The position numbers and the translations under genes are program-made. The notes under the pieces were generated by a model. That model was given only the letters and a program-made list of their open reading frames with translations. It had not been told where the DNA came from and searched no databases. From contig NZ_CANMAO010000028.1 of assembly GCF_947495845.1 (NCBI RefSeq), forward strand, positions 1 through 52,699: a stretch of DNA of 52,699 nucleotides, written 5' to 3'. Shown here piece by piece: positions 43,698 through 52,468 of the stretch; position 1 is the first letter of the stretch, and each line of letters starts with the position of its first letter. This DNA comes from an uncultured Endozoicomonas sp. GTDB lineage: Bacteria; Pseudomonadota; Gammaproteobacteria; Pseudomonadales; Endozoicomonadaceae.

Positions 43698-43811
43698 GGT
43701 GAACCCTGTTGGTTCCCCCGCAATAATCAACCACGAACTCCGCCAGGCCCGGAAGGGAGCAACGGTAGTGGTGACGTTATGTGCCGGGGTGTGGCTGACA
43801 GGGTTTGCCTC
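43698..43811 (+). ncRNA. ffs: Signal recognition particle RNA (4.5S)
   Basis: The core of the SRP RNA is plain: CTGTTGGTTCCCCCGCAA, CAGGCCCGGAAGGGAGCA (the GGAA tetraloop with its symmetric and asymmetric internal loops), then GTGCCGGGGTGTGGCTG. The ends GGTGAACCCTG and CAGGGTTTGCC pair to close the hairpin. A T-rich end (ATTTTTT) follows at about 43818. It binds Ffh to target nascent membrane proteins. dnaX follows, as in pseudomonads and related groups. Confidence 0.95.
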
Positions 43812-43923
43812 CAATATTTTTTGGATCATCTTTTTTGCATCTGCTTCGGGTTCTCCGGCAAATATCTTCTTCCTTCGCTTACATCCAGTCTAACTCGTGC
43901 ATTTCAAGGTCTTCTTGGTTAGC

Positions 43924-43939
43924 ATAGAATGCATTCTAT
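43924..43939. promoter_or_regulatory. Perfect 16-bp palindrome upstream of dnaX
   Basis: ATAGAATGCATTCTAT ends 30 bp before the dnaX start. Its position suits an operator, but no regulator is implied by sequence. Confidence 0.3.
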
Positions 43940-43969
43940 CGTACATCTTTCAGGTATTAACGCGACTCA

Positions 43970-46114
43970 ATGAGCTATCAGGTTCTTGCACGTAAATGGC
44001 GGCCCCGCTCTTTTCAGGAGCTGGTCGGGCAATCTCATGTTCTACAAGCGCTGGTTAATGCTCTGGATCAGAACCGGTTGCACCATGCCTATCTGTTCAC
44101 TGGCACCCGGGGCGTTGGGAAGACCACCATCGCCCGGATATTTGCCAAGTGTCTGAATTGTGAACAGGGTGTCAGCTCCAAACCCTGCGGTCAGTGTTCT
44201 TCCTGTAAAGAAATTGATGACGGTCGTTTTGTTGATCTGATCGAAGTGGATGCAGCCTCCCGCACCAAGGTGGAAGACACCCGGGAGTTGCTGGATAACG
44301 TGCAGTACGCGCCAACTCGCGGCCGCTACAAAGTGTACCTGATTGACGAGGTGCACATGCTCTCCGCCCACAGCTTCAACGCGCTGTTGAAAACGCTGGA
44401 AGAGCCGCCTCCCCATGTGAAATTCCTGCTGGCAACCACGGATCCGCAGAAACTGCCCATCACTATTTTGTCTCGTTGTCTTCAGTTCAGTTTAAAGAAC
44501 ATGACGCCGGAACGGATTGTTGGGCATCTGGAAAACATACTTCAGCAGGAGCAGATTCCTTCTGAAACCCCCGCCCTATGGCAACTGGCCAGAGCGGCGG
44601 ATGGCAGTATGCGGGACGCCCTTAGCCTGACGGATCAGGCCATTGCTTTTGGTGATGGTAAGGTCAGCGAAGTCGACGTCGGTGCCATGCTGGGCACCAT
44701 CGATCAAGGGCAGGTGCTGAAAATGGTCACCTCTCTGGCCTCCGCAAACGCAGCCCATGTATTAGCATCGGTTGCCACGTTGGCTGAGCATTCTCCCGAT
44801 TATCTTGCCGTCTTGGATGACATGCTTTCCATGCTGCATCGTGTTGCCATTGCTCAGGCGGTGCCCGATGCCGTGGATAACAGTCAGGGTGATCAGGAGC
44901 AAATTCTGGAACTGGCCTCTGGGATGACGGCAGAAGATGTCCAACTGTATTTCCAGATAGGTTTGGTGGGGAAAAAAGACCTGCCATTAGCGCCAGACCC
45001 AAGAAGCGGTTTTGAAATGGCGTTGTTGCGGATGCTGGCATTCCGACCGGATGGTGCGCCGGTGGCACCGAAAACATTAAAGATTGCGGTAACAACACCG
45101 TCGCCGACGTCTTCTGACGATAATACTCAGTCGAAGTCGTCTGATTCTCTGGCTGAGGGTGAAACCTCAGATCCGGAGCCTGAGGCAGTTAATCTATCAT
45201 CACCAGAGCCAGTGGTTGAGTCGCCTGCCCATGACCAGCAGGTTGTGGAGAAGGTTGCTGCGCTGGTGGAAGTAGAAGAACACTCAGAGACACAGGAGCC
45301 TGTCAAAGATAACTTTGAGCCTCCGGTCATCGACGATCAGCCACAAGAGACCGTTCAACAAAAAGCTGTTCAGCAAGAGACTGTTCAACAAAAGGCGGTT
45401 CAACAAGAAGCTGCTCAACAAGAAACGCCGCCATCTTCACTGGTGGACGTTCAAGTACCGGATAACCATGCACCACCGGCCATGGAAGAAGTGCCGATAT
45501 CCGCTTATGAGCAGGCAGATCATTATGGGCAGGAAGAGTCTTTTAATGATGCGCCTCCACCGGAATGGTCAGCAGAAACGGCGGTTTCAAACAGTGCAGA
45601 AGCATCTTATGTTCAGGAGCAACCGGTTGTCAGCGCTCCAGAAATTAAGCCCCAGGCATCCCCCGTCAGAGCCGTTGTTGAGTTACCCGCAAAAGAACAC
45701 CGGGTGGATTTCGATGCCTTGAATGAAGCCAGCTGGATTCAAGTATACCGTGGCTTGCCGCTCGGTGGTGTGACCGGCACCATTGGTTCTCACTGTGAGT
45801 TGGTGCAGAAAGAGCAGGGCACTATTGCGCTGCGTCTAGATGCTGAACGCAGCACGTTGTATAACGACACCCATCGGCAGCGCATTGAAAAGGCGTTGGG
45901 TGAGTATTTTGAGCAGTCCATTACCCTGACAATTGACACTGGTCGTATTGTTGGTGAAACTCCTGCCGCCTGGCGAGAGCGTAAAATCGCAGAGCGTCAG
46001 CAGGAAGCGAAAGACAGTATTTATTCCGATGCCAAGGTGCAGAACCTGGTTGAGGCTTTTTCCGCCACGGTGCTGGATGACAGCATCCAGCCCATAGGCA
46101 ATGTGATTAAATAG
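43970..46114 (+). CDS. dnaX: DNA polymerase III subunit tau/gamma
   Basis: 714 aa clamp-loader ATPase. Walker A in GTRGVGKTTIARIFAKCLN, a four-Cys zinc module (CEQGVSSKPCGQCSSC), Walker B LIDEVHMLS and sensor ATTDPQKLP in domains I-II; domain III to about 370. Residues about 380-590 are a low-complexity Glu/Pro/Gln linker with a 5-residue repeat. The C-terminal tau domain (ASWIQVYRGLPLGGVTGT...) binds the polymerase alpha subunit. ATG 43970. First of dnaX-ybaB-recR. Confidence 0.96.
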   Translation: MSYQVLARKWRPRSFQELVGQSHVLQALVNALDQNRLHHAYLFTGTRGVGKTTIARIFAKCLNCEQGVSSKPCGQCSSCKEIDDGRFVDLIEVDAASRTKVEDTRELLDNVQYAPTRGRYKVYLIDEVHMLSAHSFNALLKTLEEPPPHVKFLLATTDPQKLPITILSRCLQFSLKNMTPERIVGHLENILQQEQIPSETPALWQLARAADGSMRDALSLTDQAIAFGDGKVSEVDVGAMLGTIDQGQVLKMVTSLASANAAHVLASVATLAEHSPDYLAVLDDMLSMLHRVAIAQAVPDAVDNSQGDQEQILELASGMTAEDVQLYFQIGLVGKKDLPLAPDPRSGFEMALLRMLAFRPDGAPVAPKTLKIAVTTPSPTSSDDNTQSKSSDSLAEGETSDPEPEAVNLSSPEPVVESPAHDQQVVEKVAALVEVEEHSETQEPVKDNFEPPVIDDQPQETVQQKAVQQETVQQKAVQQEAAQQETPPSSLVDVQVPDNHAPPAMEEVPISAYEQADHYGQEESFNDAPPPEWSAETAVSNSAEASYVQEQPVVSAPEIKPQASPVRAVVELPAKEHRVDFDALNEASWIQVYRGLPLGGVTGTIGSHCELVQKEQGTIALRLDAERSTLYNDTHRQRIEKALGEYFEQSITLTIDTGRIVGETPAAWRERKIAERQQEAKDSIYSDAKVQNLVEAFSATVLDDSIQPIGNVIK
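45344..45427 (+). repeat. 15-bp tandem repeat inside dnaX
   Basis: About 5.5 units of CAA-(GAG/AAA)-xCx-GTT-CAA encode Q-E/K-x-V/A-Q repeats in the tau linker. The unit is a multiple of three, so copy-number changes keep the frame and only lengthen the tether. Confidence 0.9.
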
Positions 46115-46144
46115 ATTTTTAAACGACTGATTGCAGAGGTTTAT

Positions 46145-46471
46145 ATGTTTAAAGGTGGCATGGGCAACATGATGAAGCAGGCCCAGAAAATGCAGGAAGA
46201 TATGCAAAAGCTCCAGGAAGAGCTGGCCAATGCGGAAGTCACCGGCGAATCCGGTGCTGGTCTGGTCAAAGTGGTAATGACCGGCCGTCATGATATCCGC
46301 AAAGTGGACATCGACCCAAGCTTGATGGAAGAAGACAAAGAAATGCTGGAAGATCTGATTGCTGCAGCGGTTAACGACGCAGTGCGTAAGATCGAAGCCA
46401 CTAACAAAGAAAAAATGGGCGCACTGACGGCAGGCATGGGTTTGCCTGCAGGTATGAAGCTCCCTTTCTAA
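46145..46471 (+). CDS. ybaB: Nucleoid-associated protein YbaB/EbfC
   Basis: 108 aa DNA-binding dimer with [21 protein letters not shown] and [25 protein letters not shown] precedes ATG 46145. It lies 30 bp after dnaX and before recR, the conserved order. Confidence 0.95.
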   Translation: MFKGGMGNMMKQAQKMQEDMQKLQEELANAEVTGESGAGLVKVVMTGRHDIRKVDIDPSLMEEDKEMLEDLIAAAVNDAVRKIEATNKEKMGALTAGMGLPAGMKLPF

Positions 46472-46481
46472 ATTAATGTTA

Positions 46482-46507
46482 CCGGCATCGCCATCAGGTG
46501 ATGCCGG
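46482..46507 (+). terminator. Hairpin between ybaB and recR
   Basis: An 11-bp stem CCGGCATCGCC/GGTGATGCCGG (one G-U pair) with loop ATCA. The tail CATTATTGTCT is only moderately T-rich, so it may attenuate rather than stop transcription into recR. Confidence 0.55.
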
Positions 46508-46547
46508 CATTATTGTCTAAGTTCAGGTTTACGTTCAGGTCTACTCT

Positions 46548-47147
46548 ATGTTCAGCCCGATGATCAGGGAATTGATGGAATCTTTGCGCTGCCTGCCCGG
46601 CGTGGGGCCACGTTCAGCACAGCGCATGGCGCTGCATTTGCTGGAGCGTGACCGTGATGGCGCTGTTCGTCTTGCGGTCGCTTTAAAGCAGGCTGCGGAT
46701 GGTGTTGGGCGTTGCAAACACTGTCGTACATTGACGGAAGAACCCGTCTGTCAGATTTGTGCCAGCCCATCCCGGGATGAGAAACTGCTTTGTATTGTCG
46801 AGAATCCTTCTGATGTCATGGCGTTTGAGCAGGCGGGTGGCTACGGTGGTCGTTACTTTGTGCTTATGGGACATTTGTCGCCCATTGATGGCATTGGGCC
46901 GGATGATATTGGCATTGATCAGCTACTGCAGACAGCAACCGACAATCAGGTAGAAGAAGTGATTCTTGCCACCAACCCAACCGTGGAGGGCGAAGCCACC
47001 GCTCACTACATTGCGGAAGAGTTGAAAACCCTGGGCGTTGCTACCAGTCGTATTGCGCACGGTGTACCGCTGGGTGGTGAACTGGAGTTTGTGGATGGCG
47101 GTACACTGGCTCATGCATTGGCTGGTCGTAAACGGGTTGAGATTTGA
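46548..47147 (+). CDS. recR: Recombination protein RecR
   Basis: 199 aa. Helix-hairpin-helix [20 protein letters not shown], a four-Cys zinc finger ([16 protein letters not shown]) and a Toprim domain ([15 protein letters not shown]). It acts with RecF/RecO in loading RecA at gaps. The DUF72 gene follows at once. Confidence 0.96.
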   Translation: MFSPMIRELMESLRCLPGVGPRSAQRMALHLLERDRDGAVRLAVALKQAADGVGRCKHCRTLTEEPVCQICASPSRDEKLLCIVENPSDVMAFEQAGGYGGRYFVLMGHLSPIDGIGPDDIGIDQLLQTATDNQVEEVILATNPTVEGEATAHYIAEELKTLGVATSRIAHGVPLGGELEFVDGGTLAHALAGRKRVEI

Positions 47148-47150
47148 TTG

Positions 47151-48002
47151 ATGAGCGCTCTTTACCATCTCGGCTTACCCATGTGGAGCAATCGGGATTG
47201 GGTGGGGAGTTTGTACCCCGGTAATGCCAACAGCCGCTCTTATCTGCAACACTACAGCCAGGTTTTTAATACGGTAGAAGGGAATACCACCTTTTATGCC
47301 TTGCCCAGTGAAAACACCGTTGCCAGTTGGCTTTCTCAGCTGCAAGATGGTTTTCGGTTCTGCTTCAAGTTACCTCGTGAAGTTACCCATAGCGGACGCC
47401 TCCAGCCCAGTGAACAAGTAAACCTGTTTTTTGAACGTTTGAGTCCGTTGGCGTCTTATCTAGGGCCATTTATGATTCAGTTGCCTAAATCGTTTACCCC
47501 AAGTCGTCTACCAGAGCTTGAACGGTTTCTCGCTCAGCTCCCATCCCTTTATTCTTATGCCGTAGAAGTGCGTCATTCAGCCTTTTTTCAGAAAGGCGAT
47601 GAGGAGCGAACGTTAAACAGACTGCTAATGTCGTTAAATGTTGATAGGGTTTGTTTTGATAGCCGATCGTTGTTTGCCAAAGATCCTCGTAATGAACTTG
47701 AACGGGATGCTCAGAGAAAAAAGCCACGGTTGCCTGTGCATGCTATCGCAACGGGGCAATACCCCATCGTTCGTTTTATAGGAATCGGGAATGCCACCGA
47801 TGATCATCCTTATCTGGAGCCCTGGCGAAAAAAAATGCTGGAATGGACGACAGAAGGTAAGCAGCCATTCTTTTTTATGCATAGCCCTTGTAATTCAGAG
47901 GTTCCGGCATTAGCTAATGCCTTCCACACAACAATGAATCAGCTCTCTGGCTGGGAGTCTTTGCGAATGAATATTCATCCTGAGCAACTGAACTTTATCT
48001 AA
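47151..48002 (+). CDS. DUF72 family protein
   Basis: 283 aa TIM-barrel-like DUF72/YecE protein: LGLPMWSNRDWVGSLYP, YSQVFNTVEGNTTFYALP, FKLPREVTHSGRL, LGPFMIQLPKSF and PFFFMHSPCN. Function unknown. ATG 47151 starts 3 bp after the recR stop, so it is coupled to recR. Confidence 0.9.
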   Translation: MSALYHLGLPMWSNRDWVGSLYPGNANSRSYLQHYSQVFNTVEGNTTFYALPSENTVASWLSQLQDGFRFCFKLPREVTHSGRLQPSEQVNLFFERLSPLASYLGPFMIQLPKSFTPSRLPELERFLAQLPSLYSYAVEVRHSAFFQKGDEERTLNRLLMSLNVDRVCFDSRSLFAKDPRNELERDAQRKKPRLPVHAIATGQYPIVRFIGIGNATDDHPYLEPWRKKMLEWTTEGKQPFFFMHSPCNSEVPALANAFHTTMNQLSGWESLRMNIHPEQLNFI

Positions 48003-48123
48003 TAATCAAACGACAGGTTATTAGGTGTTTGTATTACCTTCCATGAACTTTTTCCAAGTGCTCGTACTCTATAGAGAGTTAAATAATGATATTTAATAAT
48101 CAAGCTGAAGTGAGGATCCATAA

Positions 48124-48672
48124 ATGTCATCTGTTGGGGGAAGTCATGATGTGCCTTTAAATAACACAGGTTTTGACGTAGGAGAGTCCAGCGCTGCAAC
48201 TAATGCTTCTAATCTACCTGACAACAAGCAATTATCATTTGGCTTAGAGGTTAAAAAGGAAGATGGCAATGAGTCTAAATTTCTACAGGATTACGAAGCG
48301 TCAGATTTGTACAGCTCAGAACCTGATTTTTTTAAAAAACTGAGTGGTAGAAAGATTGATATTATTTCACCAAAAAATGGTGAAAAAATGATGCTTGATT
48401 TGAGTGTGGCTTTAGAATCGTTTAGATTTGTTCGCTATATGGAATATGTTCAATCTCATAGTGATAAGTATCCTGCCGATTTTATTGAACATACTTGTGA
48501 AGTCCCTAGCGAGCTCAAGCAGGCGAGGGTGGAGTTGGAGGAGGATATAGGAATAATTTTGTCTCATAATGAGTTTGAAGATGATGATCAGGTACTGTTA
48601 AATAAAGTTAGGGAGTATGTAGGCTCAAAAAATGGTAAAGGTTCAGAAGAGTTGATGGAGGGGAAGCATTAA
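48124..48672 (+). CDS. Small acidic protein of unknown function, 3' end replaced by IS1 end
   Basis: 182 aa, rich in Asp, Glu and Ser, AT-rich codons, no recognised domain and no signal peptide. GAGG lies 8 nt before ATG 48124. From position 48634 the reading frame runs through the left inverted repeat of an IS1 element, so the last 12 or so residues (GKGSEELMEGKH) come from the IS and the native C-terminus is lost. Joining the flanks without the IS would give a short native tail and stop (KNFKAINQAS). The composition resembles small accessory or effector-like genes; no function can be given. Confidence 0.65.
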   Translation: MSSVGGSHDVPLNNTGFDVGESSAATNASNLPDNKQLSFGLEVKKEDGNESKFLQDYEASDLYSSEPDFFKKLSGRKIDIISPKNGEKMMLDLSVALESFRFVRYMEYVQSHSDKYPADFIEHTCEVPSELKQARVELEEDIGIILSHNEFEDDDQVLLNKVREYVGSKNGKGSEELMEGKH

Positions 48673-49434
48673 TAAAGCCTGCTATTCTGCTAGTTTTGTT
48701 CTGTACTTTTATGGCTTTTGTATGGCTCTTGTTGAAGTTAAATGCATTCATTGTCGTACAACTGATGATATTGTCAGAAATGGGAAAGCCAGATCAGGGC
48801 TTCAACGATTTCTTTGCCGCTGTTGCAATAAAACCTTTCAGCTGGACTACCTCTACAACGCTAACCAGTCAGGAACTCACGAACAGATTGTTTAGCTCAC
48901 GCATAATGGCTCAGGCGTCCGGGATATTGAGCGAGTCCTCAAAATAAGCCGAACCACTGTCATCGCCCACTTAAAAAGCTATCTCCGCCATCAGCAACAG
49001 AGCTCCCATTTGAAAACGCAAAGGTTTAGTTGATCTGTGAGATGGATGAGCAGTGGAGCTTTGTTGGGAGTAAGAAGAATCAGCGCTGGCTCTGGTACGC
49101 TTGGGAACCTCGGTTCAAACGGATAATTACACACGCTATTGGTCGCAGAACGAATTCAACTCTGAAAAAGCTACTCAACCTGCTGAAGCCCTATCGTTTT
49201 GAGTTCTAGTGTACGGATGATTGGCCATTTTATGCGAAGCTCTTGCCAGAAGAGAAGCATATTATTGGTAAACATTTTACTCAGCGTATAGAACGGCAAA
49301 ACCTCAATTTCAGAACCCGTCTGAAGCGCTTGTGTCGCAGGTCTATCTGCTTTTCAAGGTCAGAAGAAGTTCACGACAAAGTGATCGGAGAGTTTATCTA
49401 CCGAGAGTACTATCAACTCTTCTGAACCTTTACC
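48634..49434 (+). mobile_element. IS1-family element, inactive
   Basis: 801 bp bounded by perfect 23-bp inverted repeats: GGTAAAGGTTCAGAAGAG... at 48634-48656 and its complement at 49412-49434. It carries the two overlapping IS1 frames. I see no exact target-site duplication (left flank ...CTCAAAAAAT, right flank TTCAAAGCAA...). It truncates the small acidic gene upstream. Confidence 0.9.
48722..49424 (+). pseudogene. IS1 transposase genes insA/insB with two nonsense codons
   Basis: InsA frame: VEVKCIHCRTTDDIVRNGKA, GLQRFLCRCCNKTFQLDYLY, then TAG at 48893-48895 within THEQIV*LTHNGSGV, and continuing to RTTVIAHLKSYL. InsB lies in the -1 frame, as expected of IS1 frameshifting: ICEMDEQWSFVGSKKNQRWL, then TAG at 49207-49209, then CTDDWPFYAKLLPEEKHIIG, HFTQRIERQNLNFRTRLKRL and VHDKVIGEF. 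The DDE core is thus broken. Confidence 0.9.
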
Positions 49435-49448
49435 TTCAAAGCAATCAA

Positions 49449-49877
49449 TCAGGCTTCATGAATCGTGTAATCCCAGGTAACTTCCGTGCCTGAGCGAATC
49501 ATCATAATGGAAACGGAGCAATGCTTTTCGAAGGTGAGTTGCAGGGCGCGCTCCACCATTCTTTCGGATAGGTTCTCACCATAAAGATCAAAATGCATAT
49601 GAACTTTGGTGAAAACAGTGGGCGGTGTTGGTGCACGTTCTGTGGTGAGGGCGATTCTGCAATCTTTCAGGTTCTGTCGCGAGTTGGCAAGGATGGAAGT
49701 GACATCAATACCCGCACAGCTGCCTGCTGCTGCGAGCAACATTTCCATTGGTGAAGCGGCTTCGTTTTTGCCACCAAACTTGGTGGGTGCATCCATGTGG
49801 AACTGATGAGGTCCTTCAAGATATTCCGTTTCGCAAGCGAACCCTTTGTCGCCTGTCCATTGAATCGTAGCTTTCAT
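49449..49877 (-). CDS. OsmC/Ohr family protein
   Basis: 142 aa. GPHQFHMDAPTKFGGKNEAASPMEMLLAAAGSCAGIDV holds the first redox Cys (quoted in parts: AAAGSCAGIDV), and FEKHCSVSIMM the second, both buried as in OsmC and YhfA proteins. Many members reduce organic peroxides with Cys pairs; this subgroup is less studied. It is convergent with the dead IS1 element. Confidence 0.88.
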   Translation of the reverse strand: MKATIQWTGDKGFACETEYLEGPHQFHMDAPTKFGGKNEAASPMEMLLAAAGSCAGIDVTSILANSRQNLKDCRIALTTERAPTPPTVFTKVHMHFDLYGENLSERMVERALQLTFEKHCSVSIMMIRSGTEVTWDYTIHEA

Positions 49878-50099
49878 TCATAACTCCGGTTAATTGCTGG
49901 TGCAGAGAATAGCCAGACATTGGGATGCATTTATTGATGCCGGTCAAAGCAACATTAGCCAGCTGGCTTATTCTTCGCACAAACCAGTAGCTGCCGGCTT
50001 TTACTGTTCAAGTGCCTGATTTCAGGTGTTTTTTGTGTTTTTAAATCAATTTGGCATGGCTCTGGACACTGTAGAAAAACAACATTAAGGATGTCGAAT

Positions 50100-51257
50100 A
50101 TGATAACGACGGGGTTCCCTTTCATCGCCGTCATGGCCGGGCTGTGTGGTTTTCTGGTTTGGATTGAGCAACGCTATCCCAGCCGTTTTTTTCAATGGTT
50201 CCCCAGTATCGTTCTTGTGATGTTTGGCTCCATGGCTTTATACACGGCAGGTGTATGGCAAATGACGCCGGAAGTCGCTGTAGCACGGGCGGCGGTTCGA
50301 GATAATTTGATCCCTGCCATGTTGTTCCTTATGTCGCTTCGTTTTGACCTTTCCATCATTCGAAAACTGGGCTCCCGGCTGATTTTATTAATGCTGGGTT
50401 CTACCGTCACCATCATGATTGGTTTCGTCGTCACTTATCTATTGATGAACACTTTCCTGGGCGATGAAACACCATTGACATTTGGTGTGATGTCTGCAGG
50501 TTGGACAGGGGGGACCCAGAATTTTGTGGCGGTTAAGCAAGCGCTGGACGTTAGCGATTCGGCCATGGCTTACACCTTGTTGATGGGGGCGCTGTGTTAT
50601 TCCTTCTGGCTGATCCTCATTATTGCTCTAAAACCGTTCAAAGCCAGATTACAGACGTTTTTAAGAGCTGAAGACAATGGGCTTGATGAGGTGATGGAGC
50701 GGTTGTCTGGTTTGGGGCAAACTGGCAAAACCGATACGCAATCATTGATGCTGATGTTTGGTGCATCATTAATCGTAGCGGCGTTGTCTCATCATTTTGG
50801 TGGGGTTATTGCCGGATTTGGACTGCTGAATCCAATGGTTTGGGCCATTATTATTTCTTCAGTAGCGGGTATCGCTCTGGCCTCAACCCCGGTTGGAAAA
50901 CTCGGTGGTGGTGATGAAATCTCTTCCATCATGCTTTACGTAATTGTGGCGTTGATTGGTGCAGAGGTGAATTTGAGTGCGATTACCAAAGCGCCAATGT
51001 ATTTATTGTCCGGTGTCATGATACTTGCGATTCATGGAGCCCTGCTATTATTACTTGGTCGTTTACTGCGCATGAACCTGCATATGTGTGGTATAGCCTC
51101 TATTGCCAATATTGGCAGTGCCCCTTCTGCGGCGGTGGTTGCGGCTGCTTACGACAAGAACCTGATGCCCATTGCCATTATTATGGCGTTGATTGGTTCT
51201 ATGATTGGTTCGTTTGTTGGCTTAACGGTCAGTGAAATTTTGCAGATGCTGAGCTAG
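50100..51257 (+). CDS. DUF819 family membrane protein
   Basis: 385 aa with about ten hydrophobic segments. Family marks: VRDNLIPAMLFLMSLRFDL, MSAGWTGGTQNFVAVKQAL, IASIANIGSAPSAAVVAAAY. YjcL-type proteins have no assigned substrate; a transporter is likely. AAGGA at 50087-50091 gives ATG 50100 proper spacing; ATG 50091 is too close to it. Confidence 0.85.
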   Translation: MITTGFPFIAVMAGLCGFLVWIEQRYPSRFFQWFPSIVLVMFGSMALYTAGVWQMTPEVAVARAAVRDNLIPAMLFLMSLRFDLSIIRKLGSRLILLMLGSTVTIMIGFVVTYLLMNTFLGDETPLTFGVMSAGWTGGTQNFVAVKQALDVSDSAMAYTLLMGALCYSFWLILIIALKPFKARLQTFLRAEDNGLDEVMERLSGLGQTGKTDTQSLMLMFGASLIVAALSHHFGGVIAGFGLLNPMVWAIIISSVAGIALASTPVGKLGGGDEISSIMLYVIVALIGAEVNLSAITKAPMYLLSGVMILAIHGALLLLLGRLLRMNLHMCGIASIANIGSAPSAAVVAAAYDKNLMPIAIIMALIGSMIGSFVGLTVSEILQMLS

Positions 51258-51267
51258 TCACGTTTAA

Positions 51268-51300
51268 AGGCTTTGATACTTGGTGTGGGTATCAAAGCCT
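51268..51300. terminator. Hairpin between the DUF819 and GTPase genes
   Basis: A 12-bp perfect stem AGGCTTTGATAC/GTATCAAAGCCT with a 9-nt loop, followed by TTTCC, between two convergent genes. Confidence 0.75.
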
Positions 51301-51354
51301 TTCCATATATTGACAGTAATCAGGGTGTTGCAGCCTGAGTGGCTTTCAACGAGG

Positions 51355-52212
51355 CTACATGCCCAGTTCATATCCTTCCAAACTTTCTCGTAATTTGCTC
51401 GAAATATAGTAGCTATCTGGAACCTTGTCCGGCTGATTGGTTTGGAATGTGCTCAGTACCGAGATATAGGCTTCACCCAGTGCAACGGTAATGGCACTTG
51501 CTGTGGCAGCTGAGATGATGCCGCCGCTGGCAGTGCCTTCTCGATGGATCAGTTTCAGTACATTGGTAAGAATATCCTTTTCCCGGAATATCGGTGTTTC
51601 TCCTTGAATGGCGGACGACACCAGTGAGGATATATCGGTTTTAGCCAGCTTTATGCCAAAGATTGAGCGGATGCCGGCAATCATGCCTATCTGGATTGGA
51701 GCAAGAACGCCAGCATCTGAGAGTGGAATGGGCTTTTTGCCGACCGCCGCTACGGTTGCTTTAGCTGCCGCAAGAACGATTTTTACAGATTGCGTTTTTT
51801 TGTAGTGCAGGTTTGCCTTTTGGGCTGCAGCAAGGGCTCTATGTTTCCCTTCAGGTATCACTTCTGAAGACAAACTGATCAGTGTTTCGAGCCCCATTGG
51901 CGGAAGCTGGTAGCCGTCATCCAGGCTCTCTTCCAAAGCGCGAACTCTGGCGAACCTTCGGCTTTTCGTCATCAGGCTCTCGACGGTTGCTTTGAAGCCA
52001 TTGTCTGAACGGGCTTTGGTGATGACGGTAATCACCGGCATATATTTGGATAACATATCATGGAGATTGATTTCGGCGTCTTCAATGCGTCTGCCATCTT
52101 CTTGAATACAAATCCAGGCTAAATGAATGTGTCGTCTTTCGTCTTTCGTCTTTCGTCTTTCGTCTTTCGTCTTTGTCACTGCATCGATGTGAAACAATGC
52201 GCTCAAGATCAC
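51355..52212 (-). CDS. C-terminal part of a GTPase, out of frame with its N-terminal part
   Basis: This frame encodes the second half of a YeeP/GTP1-like G protein: HIHLAWICIQEDGRRIEDAE, ISVITKAR-like MPVITVITKARSDNGFK (NKxD equivalent), then a helical region with Gly/Ala-rich membrane-like helices (GGIISAATASAITVALGEAY). Its homologous part begins just after the 7-bp repeat (about 52130); the residues from ATG 52212 to the repeat are not part of the family, so this start is probably not used. See the repeat entry for how the two halves could join. Confidence 0.75.
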   Translation of the reverse strand: MILSALFHIDAVTKTKDERRKTKDERRHIHLAWICIQEDGRRIEDAEINLHDMLSKYMPVITVITKARSDNGFKATVESLMTKSRRFARVRALEESLDDGYQLPPMGLETLISLSSEVIPEGKHRALAAAQKANLHYKKTQSVKIVLAAAKATVAAVGKKPIPLSDAGVLAPIQIGMIAGIRSIFGIKLAKTDISSLVSSAIQGETPIFREKDILTNVLKLIHREGTASGGIISAATASAITVALGEAYISVLSTFQTNQPDKVPDSYYISSKLRESLEGYELGM

Positions 52213-52468
52213 CGAGGGTGTCGGAAAATTCGGTCATTTCCAGCCCCCGGGTATCAAAGATGGACAATGGAAAGCCTTCTTTAACTATTTCCACTGTGTT
52301 GCGCGTGACGGGCTTTCCCTTACCGGTTTCAGCAAAATCAGACTGGAATACGGAATTGATAAGTGTACTTTTGCCGACGCCAGATCGCCCGGCAATAAGA
52401 ATATTGACGTGGCCTTGATCTTTAGTTGCGTACTCTAGGGCGTCATCGAGCAGGTTTTCTAGATTCAC
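52082..52468 (-). CDS. N-terminal G domain of the same GTPase, ending in the wrong frame after a 7-bp repeat
   Basis: LENLLDDALEYATKDQGHVNILIAGRSGVGKSTLINSVF (in parts: NILIAGRSGVGKSTLINS) is the Walker A/G1 region, PVTRNTVEI the switch, IFDTRGLE the G3 motif. I prefer GTG 52468, which has AAGGG 9 nt upstream; the frame is open to TTG 52531. After IVSHRCSD it enters the (AAAGACG) repeat and leaves it in a frame giving a short unrelated tail and stop at 52082. With six repeats the GTPase is therefore truncated at about 110 real residues. Confidence 0.75.
   Translation of the reverse strand: MNLENLLDDALEYATKDQGHVNILIAGRSGVGKSTLINSVFQSDFAETGKGKPVTRNTVEIVKEGFPLSIFDTRGLEMTEFSDTLGDLERIVSHRCSDKDERRKTKDERRKTTHSFSLDLYSRRWQTH
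52133..52174. repeat. Six-copy 7-bp tandem repeat inside the GTPase gene
   Basis: Six perfect units CGTCTTT (AAAGACG on the coding strand), 42 bp. Seven is not a multiple of three, so gain or loss of a unit changes the reading frame. Loss of one unit (five copies) or gain of two (eight) would join the N- and C-terminal GTPase halves; six or seven copies leave them apart. No stop codon exists in any frame of the repeat. Confidence 0.95.

Noticed and set aside
45344-45427. Phase variation in dnaX by its tandem repeat
   Set aside because: The unit is 15 bp, a multiple of three, so copy changes do not shift the frame.
45836-46510. A 224-codon minus-strand frame across dnaX and ybaB
   Set aside because: Both plus-strand genes are conserved, and this frame has no family similarity.
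52133-52174. CRISPR-like array at the 7-bp repeat
   Set aside because: Units are contiguous and have no spacers, so it is a simple tandem repeat.
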